NCBI GenBank assembly: GCA_025454175.1
Contig: JALOOX010000003.1
Span: 1-64,000, forward strand
Direction: 5' to 3'
DNA length: 64,000 nucleotides
Source: Syntrophobacteraceae bacterium
Lineage (GTDB): Bacteria; Desulfobacterota; Syntrophobacteria; Syntrophobacterales; Syntrophobacteraceae
This document shows, in pieces, positions 37,798-46,878 of this stretch. How positions within the stretch are numbered: the stretch's first letter is position 1; each line of letters opens with the position of its first letter. Under the pieces are notes generated by a model that saw nothing but the letters and a program-made list of their open reading frames with translations, made no database searches and was not told the DNA's origin. The position numbers and the translations under genes are program-made.

Positions 37798-39210
37798 TCA
37801 GGGATTGAGGGTTCGGTATTCCGCAACGGCATGGTCGAGCCGCGCGAGGGCCACGTGGTAGCTGTAAAGAGCCAGCAGGTACTCCCCTTGGTTCTTCCCG
37901 TAGCGGTCGATGGCGTCGAACATGTCCTTGGCCGTGCCCACACCCATGTCGAAATTGGTGAAGCTCGAGACGATCCATCGGCGCGCGGCGGAGGCCCCTT
38001 CACCGTAGGCCTCGCTGGAGGCTTTGTGCTCGAGCACATCCTGGTAATACTTGGCCACCTCGATGGGGATGTTCTGTTCGGCAAATTCCCGGGTGTGCAG
38101 CAGCTTCCTGTAGTTGGCCTCCTCCTTGCGCACCCTGGCGCGTCCGATACCCATGTCGAGGTGCCATTCAGCTCCCAGCACTATCCCCATGCGAGCGTGG
38201 TTGAAATCATCGGGTATGTAGGTGATATCCAGGCGCTCTCTCCCCGGAGCCCCGGCGAAGGAGCCGATGGCCGCGCCGAAAAGAGAGGGATAAAGGTCGG
38301 CCCTGGCCGCGTTGACGAGGGATCGCTGAGCCTCGATGCCTTCCTCAAGCTGCTTGAGCTCCGGCCGCCGCCCCAGGGCTGCCTGAATGTATTCTTCCTG
38401 GGGCCCGAGGATCCCATCCCCGGCGGGCAGCTCACCACGATCGAGCTTCAACTCCTGCCCGGGCGAAAGCCCGACTTTCTTTTTCAGTGCCAGCGAGGCA
38501 ATCCTGGCGCCAGACTCCGCCTTGGCCTGGAACGCCTTGACCTCGGCGGCAAAAGCCTCCTGCCTGTGAAGGTCCGTGGGATCCACGTTGCCGGCATTGA
38601 CCTGCAGAAGGCGCTTGATCCTCGACCGGGCGTCCTCGTTGAAGATATTGGCATCCTCGGCGGCAGCCCTGCCCTGCAAGGCCACGATGAGGGCGTAATA
38701 CAGCTCCTTGACGCTCAGAATGACATCGCCGCGCGTCTTCTCCCTGGCGATTCGCTGAACCTCGACTCCCCGGGCCGCGGCGTCCTGGCGGTTGGAAATC
38801 TTCCCGAAGGTGTAAAGCGGCTGCACCAGGAACAGCTCGAGACGGCCAAACACCCCGATGCTCTCCTGGTCCTGCTCCACAAGCCGGCCGCGAAACCTGC
38901 CGCTGTCGTTGAAACGGCCCGTCACCAGCGGCTGATCCGCATCGTTGACGGGTCCCGCAATGCCGATGACGTCCAGTTGAGCCCACTGACCGGCCTTGGC
39001 CTGGGAGAGGTCGGCCTGGGCGGCTATGACGTCCTGTTCCGCGCCGCGCAGCTCCGGCGCGGTTTCGAGGGCCATTCGAATGCAGTCGTCCAGGCTGAGG
39101 ACCACGGTTTCCGCGGCGAAGACCGTCCGGAAAGCGACCGAGATCGTCAGGAACCCTCCGAGAAGTGCTATCAACGCGATGCCATGCCGGCATCTGCTGG
39201 AAAAAACCAT
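37798..39210 (-). CDS. TolC-family outer membrane efflux protein
   Basis: A 470-residue protein with a signal sequence (about 11-33, ending FAA). TolC-type repeats are visible in each half: LSLDDCIRMALETAPELRGA (about 38-57), LELFLVQPLYTFGKISNRQD (in part), the long helical pairs and AALGRRPELKQLEEGIEAQR (about 285-304). The C-terminal half ends in a coiled helix. It would form the outer-membrane channel of an export system and probably partners the RND transporter downstream; no membrane-fusion protein gene is present. Divergent from the HpnK-like gene. Confidence 0.85.
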   Translation of the reverse strand: MVFSSRCRHGIALIALLGGFLTISVAFRTVFAAETVVLSLDDCIRMALETAPELRGAEQDVIAAQADLSQAKAGQWAQLDVIGIAGPVNDADQPLVTGRFNDSGRFRGRLVEQDQESIGVFGRLELFLVQPLYTFGKISNRQDAAARGVEVQRIAREKTRGDVILSVKELYYALIVALQGRAAAEDANIFNEDARSRIKRLLQVNAGNVDPTDLHRQEAFAAEVKAFQAKAESGARIASLALKKKVGLSPGQELKLDRGELPAGDGILGPQEEYIQAALGRRPELKQLEEGIEAQRSLVNAARADLYPSLFGAAIGSFAGAPGRERLDITYIPDDFNHARMGIVLGAEWHLDMGIGRARVRKEEANYRKLLHTREFAEQNIPIEVAKYYQDVLEHKASSEAYGEGASAARRWIVSSFTNFDMGVGTAKDMFDAIDRYGKNQGEYLLALYSYHVALARLDHAVAEYRTLNP

Positions 39211-39617
39211 CCCCTCAACCTCCTGTGTCCCTGCATGTCAGCGTGGGACGCGGACCATCGACGATGATCCCGCAGCCAGAACCGTCCCTTCGTATTGCTC
39301 CGCCGATGTCGATCATGCGCCGACCATCCGTGCGCTTCCACATTTCATCAAGCCCCCCTCCCTTCAAGGCTTCTGATTCATCCGTCGGAAGCGGCCTGGT
39401 GACGGGGGATATGGGTGTGTCGGACTCATAAATGCCGACAAAATAACGCAGTTCAGCCCCGATGAAAAGCTCAATGCACTCCTCCGATTTTGAGCCTCGT
39501 CTTCGGCGGCGGGAAAGTCGACTTGATGTGAAGCTTTCTCCAATGTAGTCTTGACTCGCTTGAAACCGGCCGGACCAGTTGCACCCATGGCTCGTGGAAA
39601 GGGGGACCCGGAGCCCT
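39211..39617. other. intergenic region between the TolC-like and HpnK-like genes
   Basis: About 400 bp between divergent genes that should hold two promoters. I could not find convincing hexamers, a repeat or a small gene here. The open frames present are antisense or unsupported by ribosome sites. Confidence 0.3.
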
Positions 39618-40496
39618 TTGACATCACGTTTTCTGATCATCAATGCTGACGATGCGGGCTACAGCCGGGGCATCAACAATGCCATAGCTCAGTGTGCGGA
39701 GCGGGGGGTGGTGCGGAGCACGACCTTGATGGCCAATGGCGGTGCATTCGAGCAAGCGGTCAAGGTCCTCGGAGGAGTCGGGAATCTTGGGATCGGCGTC
39801 CACCTGGTTCTGACGGACCTCGCGCCCGTGGACTCGACAGGACGAATTCAGGAGCTGCTGGATGAAGCAGGCCGCCTGCCTCGAGGTCCCCTGGCTTTGT
39901 TTTCGGCCCTGGCCGCCGGGCGCGGGGGCGGGGAAGCCTTGAGACGGGAGCTGAGCCTTCAGGTGGAAAAGGTCCTGGACCACGGAATCCTCCCCACTCA
40001 TCTGGACAGCCACAAACATGTCCACGGGCTCCCGCCCGTATTGGAGATTGTCCTGAAGGTGGCCGCGCGCTACCGTATCCGCTGGATCAGGAATCCTTTC
40101 GACGAAACCGGGCGGGCTCCGGATATCCTTCGCTCCCTGGATGGCCCATGGCGAAGCCGCTTCCTCCTGCAGTGGCTCCAGACCCGGGAGGCTCGACTCC
40201 TCAGGCCGCATTTCCGTCGAGCGTTGCGCCAGGCCGAGCTCCGGACTCCGGACGGCTTCTTCGGGACCACGCTCACCGGGTTGTGGAACATGGAGCTGGT
40301 GCGAACGGTCCTTGGGAGACTTCCTCCCGGAACACACGAGTGGATGACGCACCCGGGGAAGGACGAAGCCGAGATGAGGCGCATGGGCACGAGGCTTGTG
40401 GAGGAGCGTTTTCGGGAGATGGATCTACTGTTGTCGCCGGAGCTGGATCGCTTCCTGACCTCTCATGCCATTGAGATACGCAGTTACAGGGGGTAA
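39618..40496 (+). CDS. YdjC/HpnK-like carbohydrate deacetylase, hopanoid-associated
   Basis: A ~292-residue protein of the ChbG/YdjC fold. Metal and catalytic motifs: IINADDAGYSRGINNAI (about 8-24), GIGVHLVLTD and THLDSHKHVHGLP (about 130-142, the His cluster), and EWMTHPG (about 240-246). Family members deacetylate sugars; the HpnK subset occurs in hopanoid loci, fitting the HpnM/HpnN-like genes next door. Start is uncertain: no ATG is suitably placed; TTG at 39618 follows CGGAG, and GTG at 39594 or TTG at 39579 are alternatives. Confidence 0.83.
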   Translation: MTSRFLIINADDAGYSRGINNAIAQCAERGVVRSTTLMANGGAFEQAVKVLGGVGNLGIGVHLVLTDLAPVDSTGRIQELLDEAGRLPRGPLALFSALAAGRGGGEALRRELSLQVEKVLDHGILPTHLDSHKHVHGLPPVLEIVLKVAARYRIRWIRNPFDETGRAPDILRSLDGPWRSRFLLQWLQTREARLLRPHFRRALRQAELRTPDGFFGTTLTGLWNMELVRTVLGRLPPGTHEWMTHPGKDEAEMRRMGTRLVEERFREMDLLLSPELDRFLTSHAIEIRSYRG

Positions 40497-40498
40497 TG

Positions 40499-40732
40499 TC
40501 AGGCCTGACGAGATTTTTCGGCACACTTGGCCTGGTACCGGCGGCGCTTGGGGGGCCGCTGGGGTCGGGGAGAGAGGAAATCCACGCGTATATACTCGTG
40601 CTTGTTGACAAAGGAAACAAACACCTTGTCCATGTTGAGCTCTTTCTGGACAATCGCTCGAATCAAAGCCAGGTCGGAATACTTGCTGATCCCATGCTTA
40701 CCGTAGTCTTCCGTCTTGATGTAAAGAGACAT
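40499..40732 (-). CDS. small hypothetical protein
   Basis: A 77-residue protein of unknown function. It starts MSLYIKTEDYGKHGISKYSD, continues with a helical stretch (LALIRAIVQKELNMDKVFV) and a basic C-terminus rich in Arg, Lys and Pro. I chose the ATG at 40732 because GGAGAACG lies just before it; an upstream ATG at 40747 is possible. The composition looks protein-like and it is convergent with the HpnK-like gene, 2 bp from its stop. A basic tail could bind nucleic acid; no family is recognised. Confidence 0.5.
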   Translation of the reverse strand: MSLYIKTEDYGKHGISKYSDLALIRAIVQKELNMDKVFVSFVNKHEYIRVDFLSPRPQRPPKRRRYQAKCAEKSRQA

Positions 40733-41092
40733 CAGCACGTTCTCCATGAATGAAGGGTTTTCCGAATGTGACTTGTTCCGTCGAAAGGTTCGAAAAAGAC
40801 AGGGGCTGAATTTGTGGATGATCCCGGGGGAGGCACTTGAACGGGGAGCTCGCTCTTGATCATGGGCTGTGGACCATCCGTCTACTCACATTGCCACGAC
40901 TTTTCATTTCGGTCTAGTGCTATATTAGCATGAGGTTTGGGATTGTCAAAAGGTTAATGGTCGCAGGGGGCGGGCGCCGGAAAGGCGGCTCCGGCCGCGG
41001 CCGGTCCCCTGTCATTGCCGGGAAACGGAGGGCTCCTTGCCCTGGATCTCGAAAGGGTGAGCTCCACAATACGGATCGGGGTTGGATGACAG
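40733..41092. other. region upstream of recD2
   Basis: About 360 bp with an AT-rich patch around 40880-40930 that includes TATATT, a possible -10 for recD2. No convincing -35, repeat or small gene is apparent. Confidence 0.3.
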
Positions 41093-43276
41093 ATGACCGT
41101 CGCGGTGAAGGGAGTGGTGGAGCGCATCACCTACAGCAATGAAGAGGACGGTTATTCCGTCGTCCAGATGAAGCTGGTCGGCAGGCGAGGCCTGGTGACA
41201 GCCGTGGGGAGCTTTGCGGCGCTCACCCCCGGGGAAGTCCTGAGCATGGAAGGCTCATGGGACGTGCACCCGCGCTATGGGGAGCAGTTCAGGGTGGAGC
41301 GCTACGAGGCCGCGGCCCCGGCAACTGTGAAGGGGATCGAAAAGTATCTCGGCTCGGGGCTCATCAAGGGCATCGGGCCCGTCATGGCGCGGCGCATCGT
41401 CGGCCGGTTCGGTACCGAGACCCTCGATGTCATTGACTCCCGGGATGAGCGATTATTGGAAGTGGAGGGGATCGGCAAGGGCCGCCTCGATCAGATCCGG
41501 AAAGCCTGGGCGGATCAAAGGGAAATCCGGGATCTGATGGTTTTCCTGCAGGGCCACGGCATCAGCCCGATCCACGCCACGCGCATTTACAGGCAGTACG
41601 GGGGCGAGGCTCGTCGGGTCGTCCAGGAGAACCCGTACCGCCTCGCTTCGGACATCACGGGCATCGGCTTCCTGACGGCCGACCGCATCGCCGCAAAGAT
41701 GGGTTTTTCCCATGATTCGGAGCAAAGGGCCGAGGCCGGCCTCACGTACGCCATGCAGCAGGCTTCGGAAGAGGGGCACGTGTGTCTGCCGCGCATGGCT
41801 CTCCTGGAGCGCGCCCAGGCTCTGCTCGAGATAACGCCCGCCGTCCTGGAGGCGGCACTCCATCGGCTTTCCGAGGCTCGCCAGTGTGTTGTCGAGCCTC
41901 TGGCCGAGCCCATGGCCACGCGTTTTGGAGATACGAAGGCTGTATATCTCCGGGGATACCATTTCGCCGAGGTGCAGACAGCCCGGCGCCTCCTTCAGCT
42001 TCAGGCCCTCCAGCCGCTTCAGCGCAGGATCGATCCCGATGCGGCCGTGGCGTGGCTCCAGGGTAAACTGCCCTTCCAGCTCGCTCCCATGCAGGAGCAG
42101 GCCGTGAGGCAGGCCCTGACCGACAAGGTGGTGATCATCACCGGGGGGCCGGGTACCGGGAAAACGACGCTGGTCCGAGCCGTTCTGACCATCTATCGCC
42201 AGCTCGGAGGGCAGTGCTGCCTCGCGGCGCCCACCGGCCGCGCCGCCAAGCGCCTGAGCGAGGCCACAGGCCACCACGCCAGCACCTTGCATCGGCTTCT
42301 CGAATTCAGCCCCCAGGCGGGCAGGTTCCTGCGGGATGAGCAAAGACCGCTCGCGGCCGACTGCATCATCGTGGACGAAAGCTCCATGCTCGACGCCCTC
42401 CTCGCCCACCATCTGCTCAAAGCCGTCCCCGGCCAGGCGACGCTCATCGTGGTCGGGGACGCGGACCAGCTCCCCTCTGTGGGGCCGGGGAACGTGCTCC
42501 GCGATCTCATCGACTGCGGAAAATTCCCCGTGGTTCGGCTCAATGAGATCTTCAGGCAGGCCAGGGAGAGCCAGATCATCGTCAACGCCCATCGCGTTCA
42601 GAAGGGCATGTTCCCGAGGATCCCCGAAAAGGGCGAGGAACTGCAGGACTTTTACTTCATCGAGAAGTCGGACCCCGAAGAGGCGCTGCAGCTTATTTTG
42701 AAGCTCTGCACCGATCGCATCCCAAGCCGGTTCGGGCTGGATCCCGTGGACGAGATCCAGGTGCTGAGCCCCATGAACCGCGGAGCCGTGGGCTCTCAAC
42801 GGCTCAACGGCGCCCTTCAGGAAGTCTTGAATCCCGGCGGCGCCGGCATCGAGCGGGGCGGGCAGATCTTCCGGGAAGGCGACAAGGTGATGCAGATTCG
42901 AAACAACTACGACAAGGATGTGTTCAATGGGGACTGGGGCCGCATTCGAAAGATCGATTCGGAAGGCCAGGAGATCCGGGTGGTGATCGACGGACGCGAG
43001 ATCCCCTATGAATTCTCCGAGCTGGACGAGCTGGTCCTCGCCTATTCCATCACGGTTCACAAGGCCCAGGGCAGCGAATATCCCGCGGTCATCGTTCCCT
43101 TGCTCACCCAGCACTACATGATGCTGCAGCGGAATCTTCTCTACACGGCCATCACCCGGGCGCGGAAGCTGGCCGTCATCGTCGGCAGCAAAAAGGCGCT
43201 CGCCATCGCCATCCGAAACGACCGCATGCAGCATCGCTTCACGCTGTTTTCCGAACGGCTTCGGGGATTGATCTGA
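41093..43276 (+). CDS. recD2: RecD-like DNA helicase (RecD2 type)
   Basis: A 727-residue 5'-3' SF1B helicase. The N-terminal domain contains tandem helix-hairpin-helix-like turns (GSGLIKGIGPVMARRIVGRF, about 82-101), a RecD2 feature. Helicase motifs: Walker A GGPGTGKTTLVRA (about 351-363), DESSMLDALL, GDADQLPSVGPGNVL, and late VHKAQGSEYPAVIVPL and TAITRARKLAVIVG. Length and the absence of RecB/RecC genes fit RecD2 rather than RecBCD RecD. It should process recombination or repair intermediates. The start overlaps no other gene; no strong ribosome site is visible. Confidence 0.93.
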   Translation: MTVAVKGVVERITYSNEEDGYSVVQMKLVGRRGLVTAVGSFAALTPGEVLSMEGSWDVHPRYGEQFRVERYEAAAPATVKGIEKYLGSGLIKGIGPVMARRIVGRFGTETLDVIDSRDERLLEVEGIGKGRLDQIRKAWADQREIRDLMVFLQGHGISPIHATRIYRQYGGEARRVVQENPYRLASDITGIGFLTADRIAAKMGFSHDSEQRAEAGLTYAMQQASEEGHVCLPRMALLERAQALLEITPAVLEAALHRLSEARQCVVEPLAEPMATRFGDTKAVYLRGYHFAEVQTARRLLQLQALQPLQRRIDPDAAVAWLQGKLPFQLAPMQEQAVRQALTDKVVIITGGPGTGKTTLVRAVLTIYRQLGGQCCLAAPTGRAAKRLSEATGHHASTLHRLLEFSPQAGRFLRDEQRPLAADCIIVDESSMLDALLAHHLLKAVPGQATLIVVGDADQLPSVGPGNVLRDLIDCGKFPVVRLNEIFRQARESQIIVNAHRVQKGMFPRIPEKGEELQDFYFIEKSDPEEALQLILKLCTDRIPSRFGLDPVDEIQVLSPMNRGAVGSQRLNGALQEVLNPGGAGIERGGQIFREGDKVMQIRNNYDKDVFNGDWGRIRKIDSEGQEIRVVIDGREIPYEFSELDELVLAYSITVHKAQGSEYPAVIVPLLTQHYMMLQRNLLYTAITRARKLAVIVGSKKALAIAIRNDRMQHRFTLFSERLRGLI

Positions 43277-43435
43277 CAGGTTTCACGCTTCGATCCCGGG
43301 AGCCGTCCCGTCCACCATCGCCTGGTCGATCCCGTGAAGGCTCATCCCTTGTCGACTGCCCGGCCCATTCAGCCAGGGCCCGGCCCGCTGCGGACCATGA
43401 GCCCTGCTTTCGAGGGTTTCTGTCGTTCCATTTAG

Positions 43436-43449
43436 TTAGTGCGCACTAA
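43436..43449. promoter_or_regulatory. perfect 14-bp palindrome, candidate operator
   Basis: TTAGTGCGCACTAA is perfectly self-complementary and lies 8 bp before a TTGACA box, so a bound repressor would block RNA polymerase. The size and AT-flanked GC centre resemble TetR-type operators. The cognate regulator is not in the window. Confidence 0.6.
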
Positions 43450-43457
43450 GTTTTTTC

Positions 43458-43486
43458 TTGACAACTTATTCCTCCTCCTTTATTCG
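43458..43486 (+). promoter_or_regulatory. probable sigma70-type promoter of the feo-linked cluster
   Basis: TTGACA at 43458-43463 is a consensus -35; a weaker TATTCG follows 17 bp later at 43481-43486. It faces the small-protein/feoAB genes and is adjacent to the palindrome. The -35 is convincing and the -10 only moderate. Confidence 0.45.
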
Positions 43487-43607
43487 TCCAAACCACGGCG
43501 GTACGAAAACGCGGCAAGGGTGCGCGCCCTTATCCGTTAACTCCCGGGGCATGAGAACAAGCCCGAGACCTTCCTCTTGAATCAACAGGGCAAAAAGGAC
43601 GAGCTCC

Positions 43608-43898
43608 ATGTCGGACGTGAATGGTGTTGACCCGTCGGAAGCACTGGCCGAAAGAGCCGCGAATCCCTCGGTCTCATCCTCACCCCGGAACCCCGGGTCC
43701 GAAAGAGGATATGAATCCACCGTTCCCGCGGAGGCCGCCTGCTTTCCGGAAGTCACCGATCACGCCATGGGCGAGTATGTGCTCATTCAGCAGATGGCCT
43801 CGGTGCAGCACCTGGCCCGGGAACTGGCACACGACTTCCGGAACATGATCATGAGCATCGCCGGGCTGGTTGAAACCTCTCTGGAAGCAGCGGGTTGA
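43608..43898 (+). CDS. small protein with an orphan histidine-kinase H-box
   Basis: A 96-residue protein: a polar, Ser/Pro/Glu-rich N-terminus, then (about 57-96) a helix containing LARELAHDFRNMIMSIAG. That matches the H-box of HisKA-type kinases (the phospho-acceptor His followed by D-x-x-N), but no ATPase domain follows and the protein ends ten residues later. AGGACGAG lies upstream of the ATG. It may be a stand-alone phosphotransfer or dimerisation peptide, or the stub of a truncated kinase; I see no downstream kinase sequence in any frame. Confidence 0.5.
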   Translation: MSDVNGVDPSEALAERAANPSVSSSPRNPGSERGYESTVPAEAACFPEVTDHAMGEYVLIQQMASVQHLARELAHDFRNMIMSIAGLVETSLEAAG

Positions 43899-44093
43899 AG
43901 AGTCCCCCGGGGGGGGTGACCGACGGGACACCGGAAAGGGGGTACGGGGCCTCTTGGAGGCGGGGAAAAAATTTAGGGGATTCTAATTTAGTTTCGTTCT
44001 CTCTGGAACGGCGGACCTTCCGCACGGCTCGAAAAACGGAAGTCGGGCCTGGAAGCCCTGTCAACGCTACAAACTAGATCAGGAGGTTCCAAT

Positions 44094-44369
44094 ATGTGCA
44101 TCATGGTCATCAGTTCAGCGGAAAAGCTCCCCTCGATCCTCGAAAAGCTCAGCGGGGTCGATGTCTCACACCTCTATTTTCACAACACGGACGCCAGGGA
44201 GCTGGGCGTTCCCTTTGTATCCCTGGTGCCCTTCACCAACCTGCTCGTTTGTGAGGAGTCATCGATGGAGTCTTCGGACTTCAGAACCGCCCTGCTCCTT
44301 CGGGAAGCCGGCAGGATGAGCATTCCGGTCCTGAGCGAGGCGACGCTGGATCAGACCTTAATTCAGTGA
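44094..44369 (+). CDS. small conserved-looking hypothetical protein
   Basis: A 91-residue protein of unknown function with a good start: AGGAGGTTCCAAT precedes the ATG. The sequence is soluble and mixed alpha/beta in character (CIMVISSAEKLPSILEKL, SLVPFTNLLVC, TALLLREAG). It contains few Cys (residues 2 and ~52). It is followed 128 bp later by the DUF2325 gene; its location in a cluster ending in feoAB suggests a metal-related role but nothing in the sequence proves it. Confidence 0.6.
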   Translation: MCIMVISSAEKLPSILEKLSGVDVSHLYFHNTDARELGVPFVSLVPFTNLLVCEESSMESSDFRTALLLREAGRMSIPVLSEATLDQTLIQ

Positions 44370-44497
44370 GACATGATCGATTGAGGAGGTCGGTCGAGCC
44401 TCCCCCCGCAAGCTCGGGCCGATTTCGCCCCTTGACAGCCCCGAAGGGCCATTTCGGTGGCTTGAGCTTTCGGGGGTTCATTCAGGGAGACAATGCC

Positions 44498-45697
44498 ATG
44501 ATGAATCAACAGGGAGAAACCCACCGCTGCGCACCCTACTGGCACATGGATTGCCTCGGCACGGTGGCCATTCTGGCGCTGGCATTCAACAGGAGGCAGC
44601 GCAAACGGCTTTCCGGGCGTTACGGCATCACCGTGGATGCGGATTCCGCGGATCCCGTCACCATCTACTGCGATTTGCACGAGGCGTGTCATTGCCACCA
44701 GCCCCTGGTCAAGGCGATCGGCAAGGAGCTCGATTCCAGGTTCGGGGAAGTCATGAGAAAGGTCTCTTCGGCGGACCCGGAGACCATCGGCAGGATGGAG
44801 GCTCCCTTTCCACTGCCCATGCTCTGGGCGACCTTGAGCGACTCTCGCGAAGAGGTGCGACTGGAGGGACGTCGGAGGTTGCACGAGATGCTGCTGCAGG
44901 CATTTCGCCTCAGCAGGACCGTGAGGGAGAAGCAGGAGGATTCAGCGGACCTCACAAGGGCCCTGTCCCAGGAGAATGCAGGGCTGAAGGCGAGGATAGG
45001 CGACCTGGAGCGGGAGCTCAAGCATGCCCATCGGACCCTGGAAACCGCCAGGCCGGCACGGGTAGCGGCAACCCGCCCCGCGCTGCCCGAAGCCGCTGTC
45101 TCACCCGGAATCGTCGCGCGCCTCGAAAGGGAGGTCCGAAAGCTGACCCATGAATTGAACAGGGAGCGCGAGCGGACGGCCTGGCTCGAGACCGAGTTGT
45201 ATGCCCTCCAGAGCAGGGAAGGCGGGCAGTCGACCCCGGGCTTCGGGACGGCAGCCGTTGCCGAGGCGACTGGAGCAACTCTCATCGAAGGATTCGAAAT
45301 CCAGCCCATTGGGGCTTCAGCCCGCCGCAATACCATCGTCTGCAAGGGGGACATGCTGTGTCCCGACCGGGACGGTTGCACCCGGGACTGCCCCCTGAAA
45401 GACCTGACCGTCGCCATTCTGGGCGGCTCCGAGGGTGCGCTGCCGGCCTACCGCGGCATGGTGGGCGAGCTTGGAGGCGAGTGCCTCTACCACAACGGCT
45501 GCCTGCGCCAGGGGGCCGACAGGCTCAAGCGCATCATCGGGCAGGCGGACATCGTGGTCTGCATCACCAGCGTGAACAGTCATGCCGCCGTGCAGTTCGC
45601 CAAGGCCATGTGCAAACGATCCGGAAAGAGGCTGCTGGTGACCCGGGAGTCCGGCGTCCACTCCCTCAAGGAGATGCTCCGGCAGTCGGCCAATTGA
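44498..45697 (+). CDS. DUF2325 protein with Cys/His-rich N-terminus and Cys cluster
   Basis: A 399-residue protein. The N-terminus has clustered Cys and His residues (HRCAPYWHMDC, then YCDLHEACHCH). A long coiled-coil region follows (about 130-240; rich in Glu, Arg and Leu). A Cys motif CKGDMLCPDRDGCTRDCP (about 281-298) comes next, then a C-terminal DUF2325 domain (VAILGGSEGALPAYRGMVGE, DIVVCITSVNSHAAVQFAK). The Cys/His sets could bind metal. Start ATG 44498 (AGGGAG upstream) is better than the longer reading from 44366. Function unknown; it lies in the feoAB-linked cluster. Confidence 0.78.
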   Translation: MMNQQGETHRCAPYWHMDCLGTVAILALAFNRRQRKRLSGRYGITVDADSADPVTIYCDLHEACHCHQPLVKAIGKELDSRFGEVMRKVSSADPETIGRMEAPFPLPMLWATLSDSREEVRLEGRRRLHEMLLQAFRLSRTVREKQEDSADLTRALSQENAGLKARIGDLERELKHAHRTLETARPARVAATRPALPEAAVSPGIVARLEREVRKLTHELNRERERTAWLETELYALQSREGGQSTPGFGTAAVAEATGATLIEGFEIQPIGASARRNTIVCKGDMLCPDRDGCTRDCPLKDLTVAILGGSEGALPAYRGMVGELGGECLYHNGCLRQGADRLKRIIGQADIVVCITSVNSHAAVQFAKAMCKRSGKRLLVTRESGVHSLKEMLRQSAN

Positions 45698-45769
45698 GCA
45701 GTCATGGAGATCCGTGAGTCATTCCCCCACGATGGGCGGATCGCGGGTGCGCCAGGAGACGGAAACAAA

Positions 45770-46060
45770 GTGGAAATCAGGAGGCAGGAACTGCTGCTGG
45801 CCATTCATCGCAACATGGCCGAGCTGCGGGAGGGAATCGACAGGTGCCGCCGTCTTATGGACTGCGTGCTCGATGAGAACATTGATGAGGCCGGGCTGGC
45901 CCACGTGAGGGAGATCCTCGAGGGAAGCCACCAGGACTCCAACCTGAGGGATGTCGTCCGCGAGGCCATATTCGTCCTGGACGAGAGCAGAAAGGCTTTC
46001 AAATCCAAGAAGCTGGAAACCCTTCGCAAGAGGCTCACCCAGGCCCTGGCCGAGAACTGA
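45770..46060 (+). CDS. hypothetical helical protein
   Basis: A 96-residue, charged, mainly helical protein (VEIRRQELLLAIHRNMAEL, AHVREILEGSHQDSNLRDVV, KLETLRKRLTQALAEN). GTG at 45770 is preferred: AGGAGACGG precedes it with good spacing. An ATG at 45704 would add 22 less-conserved-looking residues. No family recognised; it may oligomerise. It follows the DUF2325 gene in the same direction. Confidence 0.55.
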   Translation: MEIRRQELLLAIHRNMAELREGIDRCRRLMDCVLDENIDEAGLAHVREILEGSHQDSNLRDVVREAIFVLDESRKAFKSKKLETLRKRLTQALAEN

Positions 46061-46144
46061 CGCCGCCTTTCGGAGGAGCATCGGCTGAAGCCATGGTTCA
46101 GCGGGGGCAAACCCTTCACTGACACACATTGAAGAGAGAGGATA

Positions 46145-46567
46145 ATGATGAATTGTTCACCGTTCGAGATTCATTGCAGGGAAAGCCGGGGCAACCTGCA
46201 CGTTCAACCCAGGGGCCCCCTGGACGCTCACACCGTTCTGCAGCTCATCGAGCTCCTTCACGAGCGCTATGAAGGAACAGGCCTCGTCTTCGTGGATACG
46301 GGAGCTTTGGAGGATGTCCATCCGCAGGCCGCCGACACCTTCAAGGCGAGCATCGAATCCGACGCCGTGATCCCCATGGCCCGACTGGTGTTCAAGGGCA
46401 TCAAAGGGTTCGACATGGCCCCCGAGGGCTGCCGCGTCCTCATCATCCCCAAAAAGCGGTGCTGCCGAGGGAAGGGTAACTGCTCGGGGTGCGACTGTCA
46501 TTCAGAGAGGAGCCCAGAACCTTCTCCAGGTTTCAACAGCACTCGGAATCAGGGGACCGTTAACTGA
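46145..46567 (+). CDS. STAS-like small protein with a Cys-rich C-terminal tail
   Basis: A 140-residue protein. The first ~100 residues alternate strands and helices in an anti-anti-sigma (STAS-like) style: LHVQPRGPLDAHTVLQLIEL (about 17-36), GLVFVDTGALEDVHP (about 45-59). The phospho-Ser position of true antagonists (D-S-S-G) is not recognisable. Residues ~102-118 hold a Cys cluster KKRCCRGKGNCSGCDCH that could bind iron or zinc. AGAGAGGATA precedes the ATG. A metal-sensing switch near feoAB is a reasonable inference. Confidence 0.55.
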   Translation: MMNCSPFEIHCRESRGNLHVQPRGPLDAHTVLQLIELLHERYEGTGLVFVDTGALEDVHPQAADTFKASIESDAVIPMARLVFKGIKGFDMAPEGCRVLIIPKKRCCRGKGNCSGCDCHSERSPEPSPGFNSTRNQGTVN

Positions 46568-46878
46568 AACAAGTTGGGAGATCAAGAACTTGTCCACCCC
46601 AAGCCTCTTTGAGGCGCTCTCAGGGCGGGTGCGATGGCTGATTGAAAGGTCCGGGAAGGGTCCCCCCGTCCAGGCGCGTCGGGTTGTATCACGATGGGCC
46701 GGGCCCTTGAAACCTCCATGACAGGCTCAAAAAGGACAGGCTTCATGCGGGAATTCAAGGAAGATCCACAGGCTCGAGGCATCAGTCCCAACAGCGTCGG
46801 ACCCTTTTCATCCATGGGCCGAGGCTGCGGATTTTGCCCGGATGGCTTCGGTTTCTCAATCACCCAGAGGAGGCTTTC
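46568..46878. other. leader region before feoA
   Basis: About 310 bp with no supported gene. A short frame (46694-46897) encodes a C-x-x-C peptide but has no ribosome site and overlaps the feoA start. I saw no obvious Fur-like box. Confidence 0.3.

Larger units (their letters stand above)
43277..43607. other. intergenic region upstream of the feo-linked cluster
   Basis: About 330 bp downstream of recD2. It contains the operator palindrome and -35 element listed separately and a C/T-rich stretch. I see no small gene with a ribosome site here. Confidence 0.4.

Noticed and set aside
41453-43234. A long minus-strand open frame over recD2
   Set aside because: Antisense shadow; helicase motifs on the plus strand are unambiguous.
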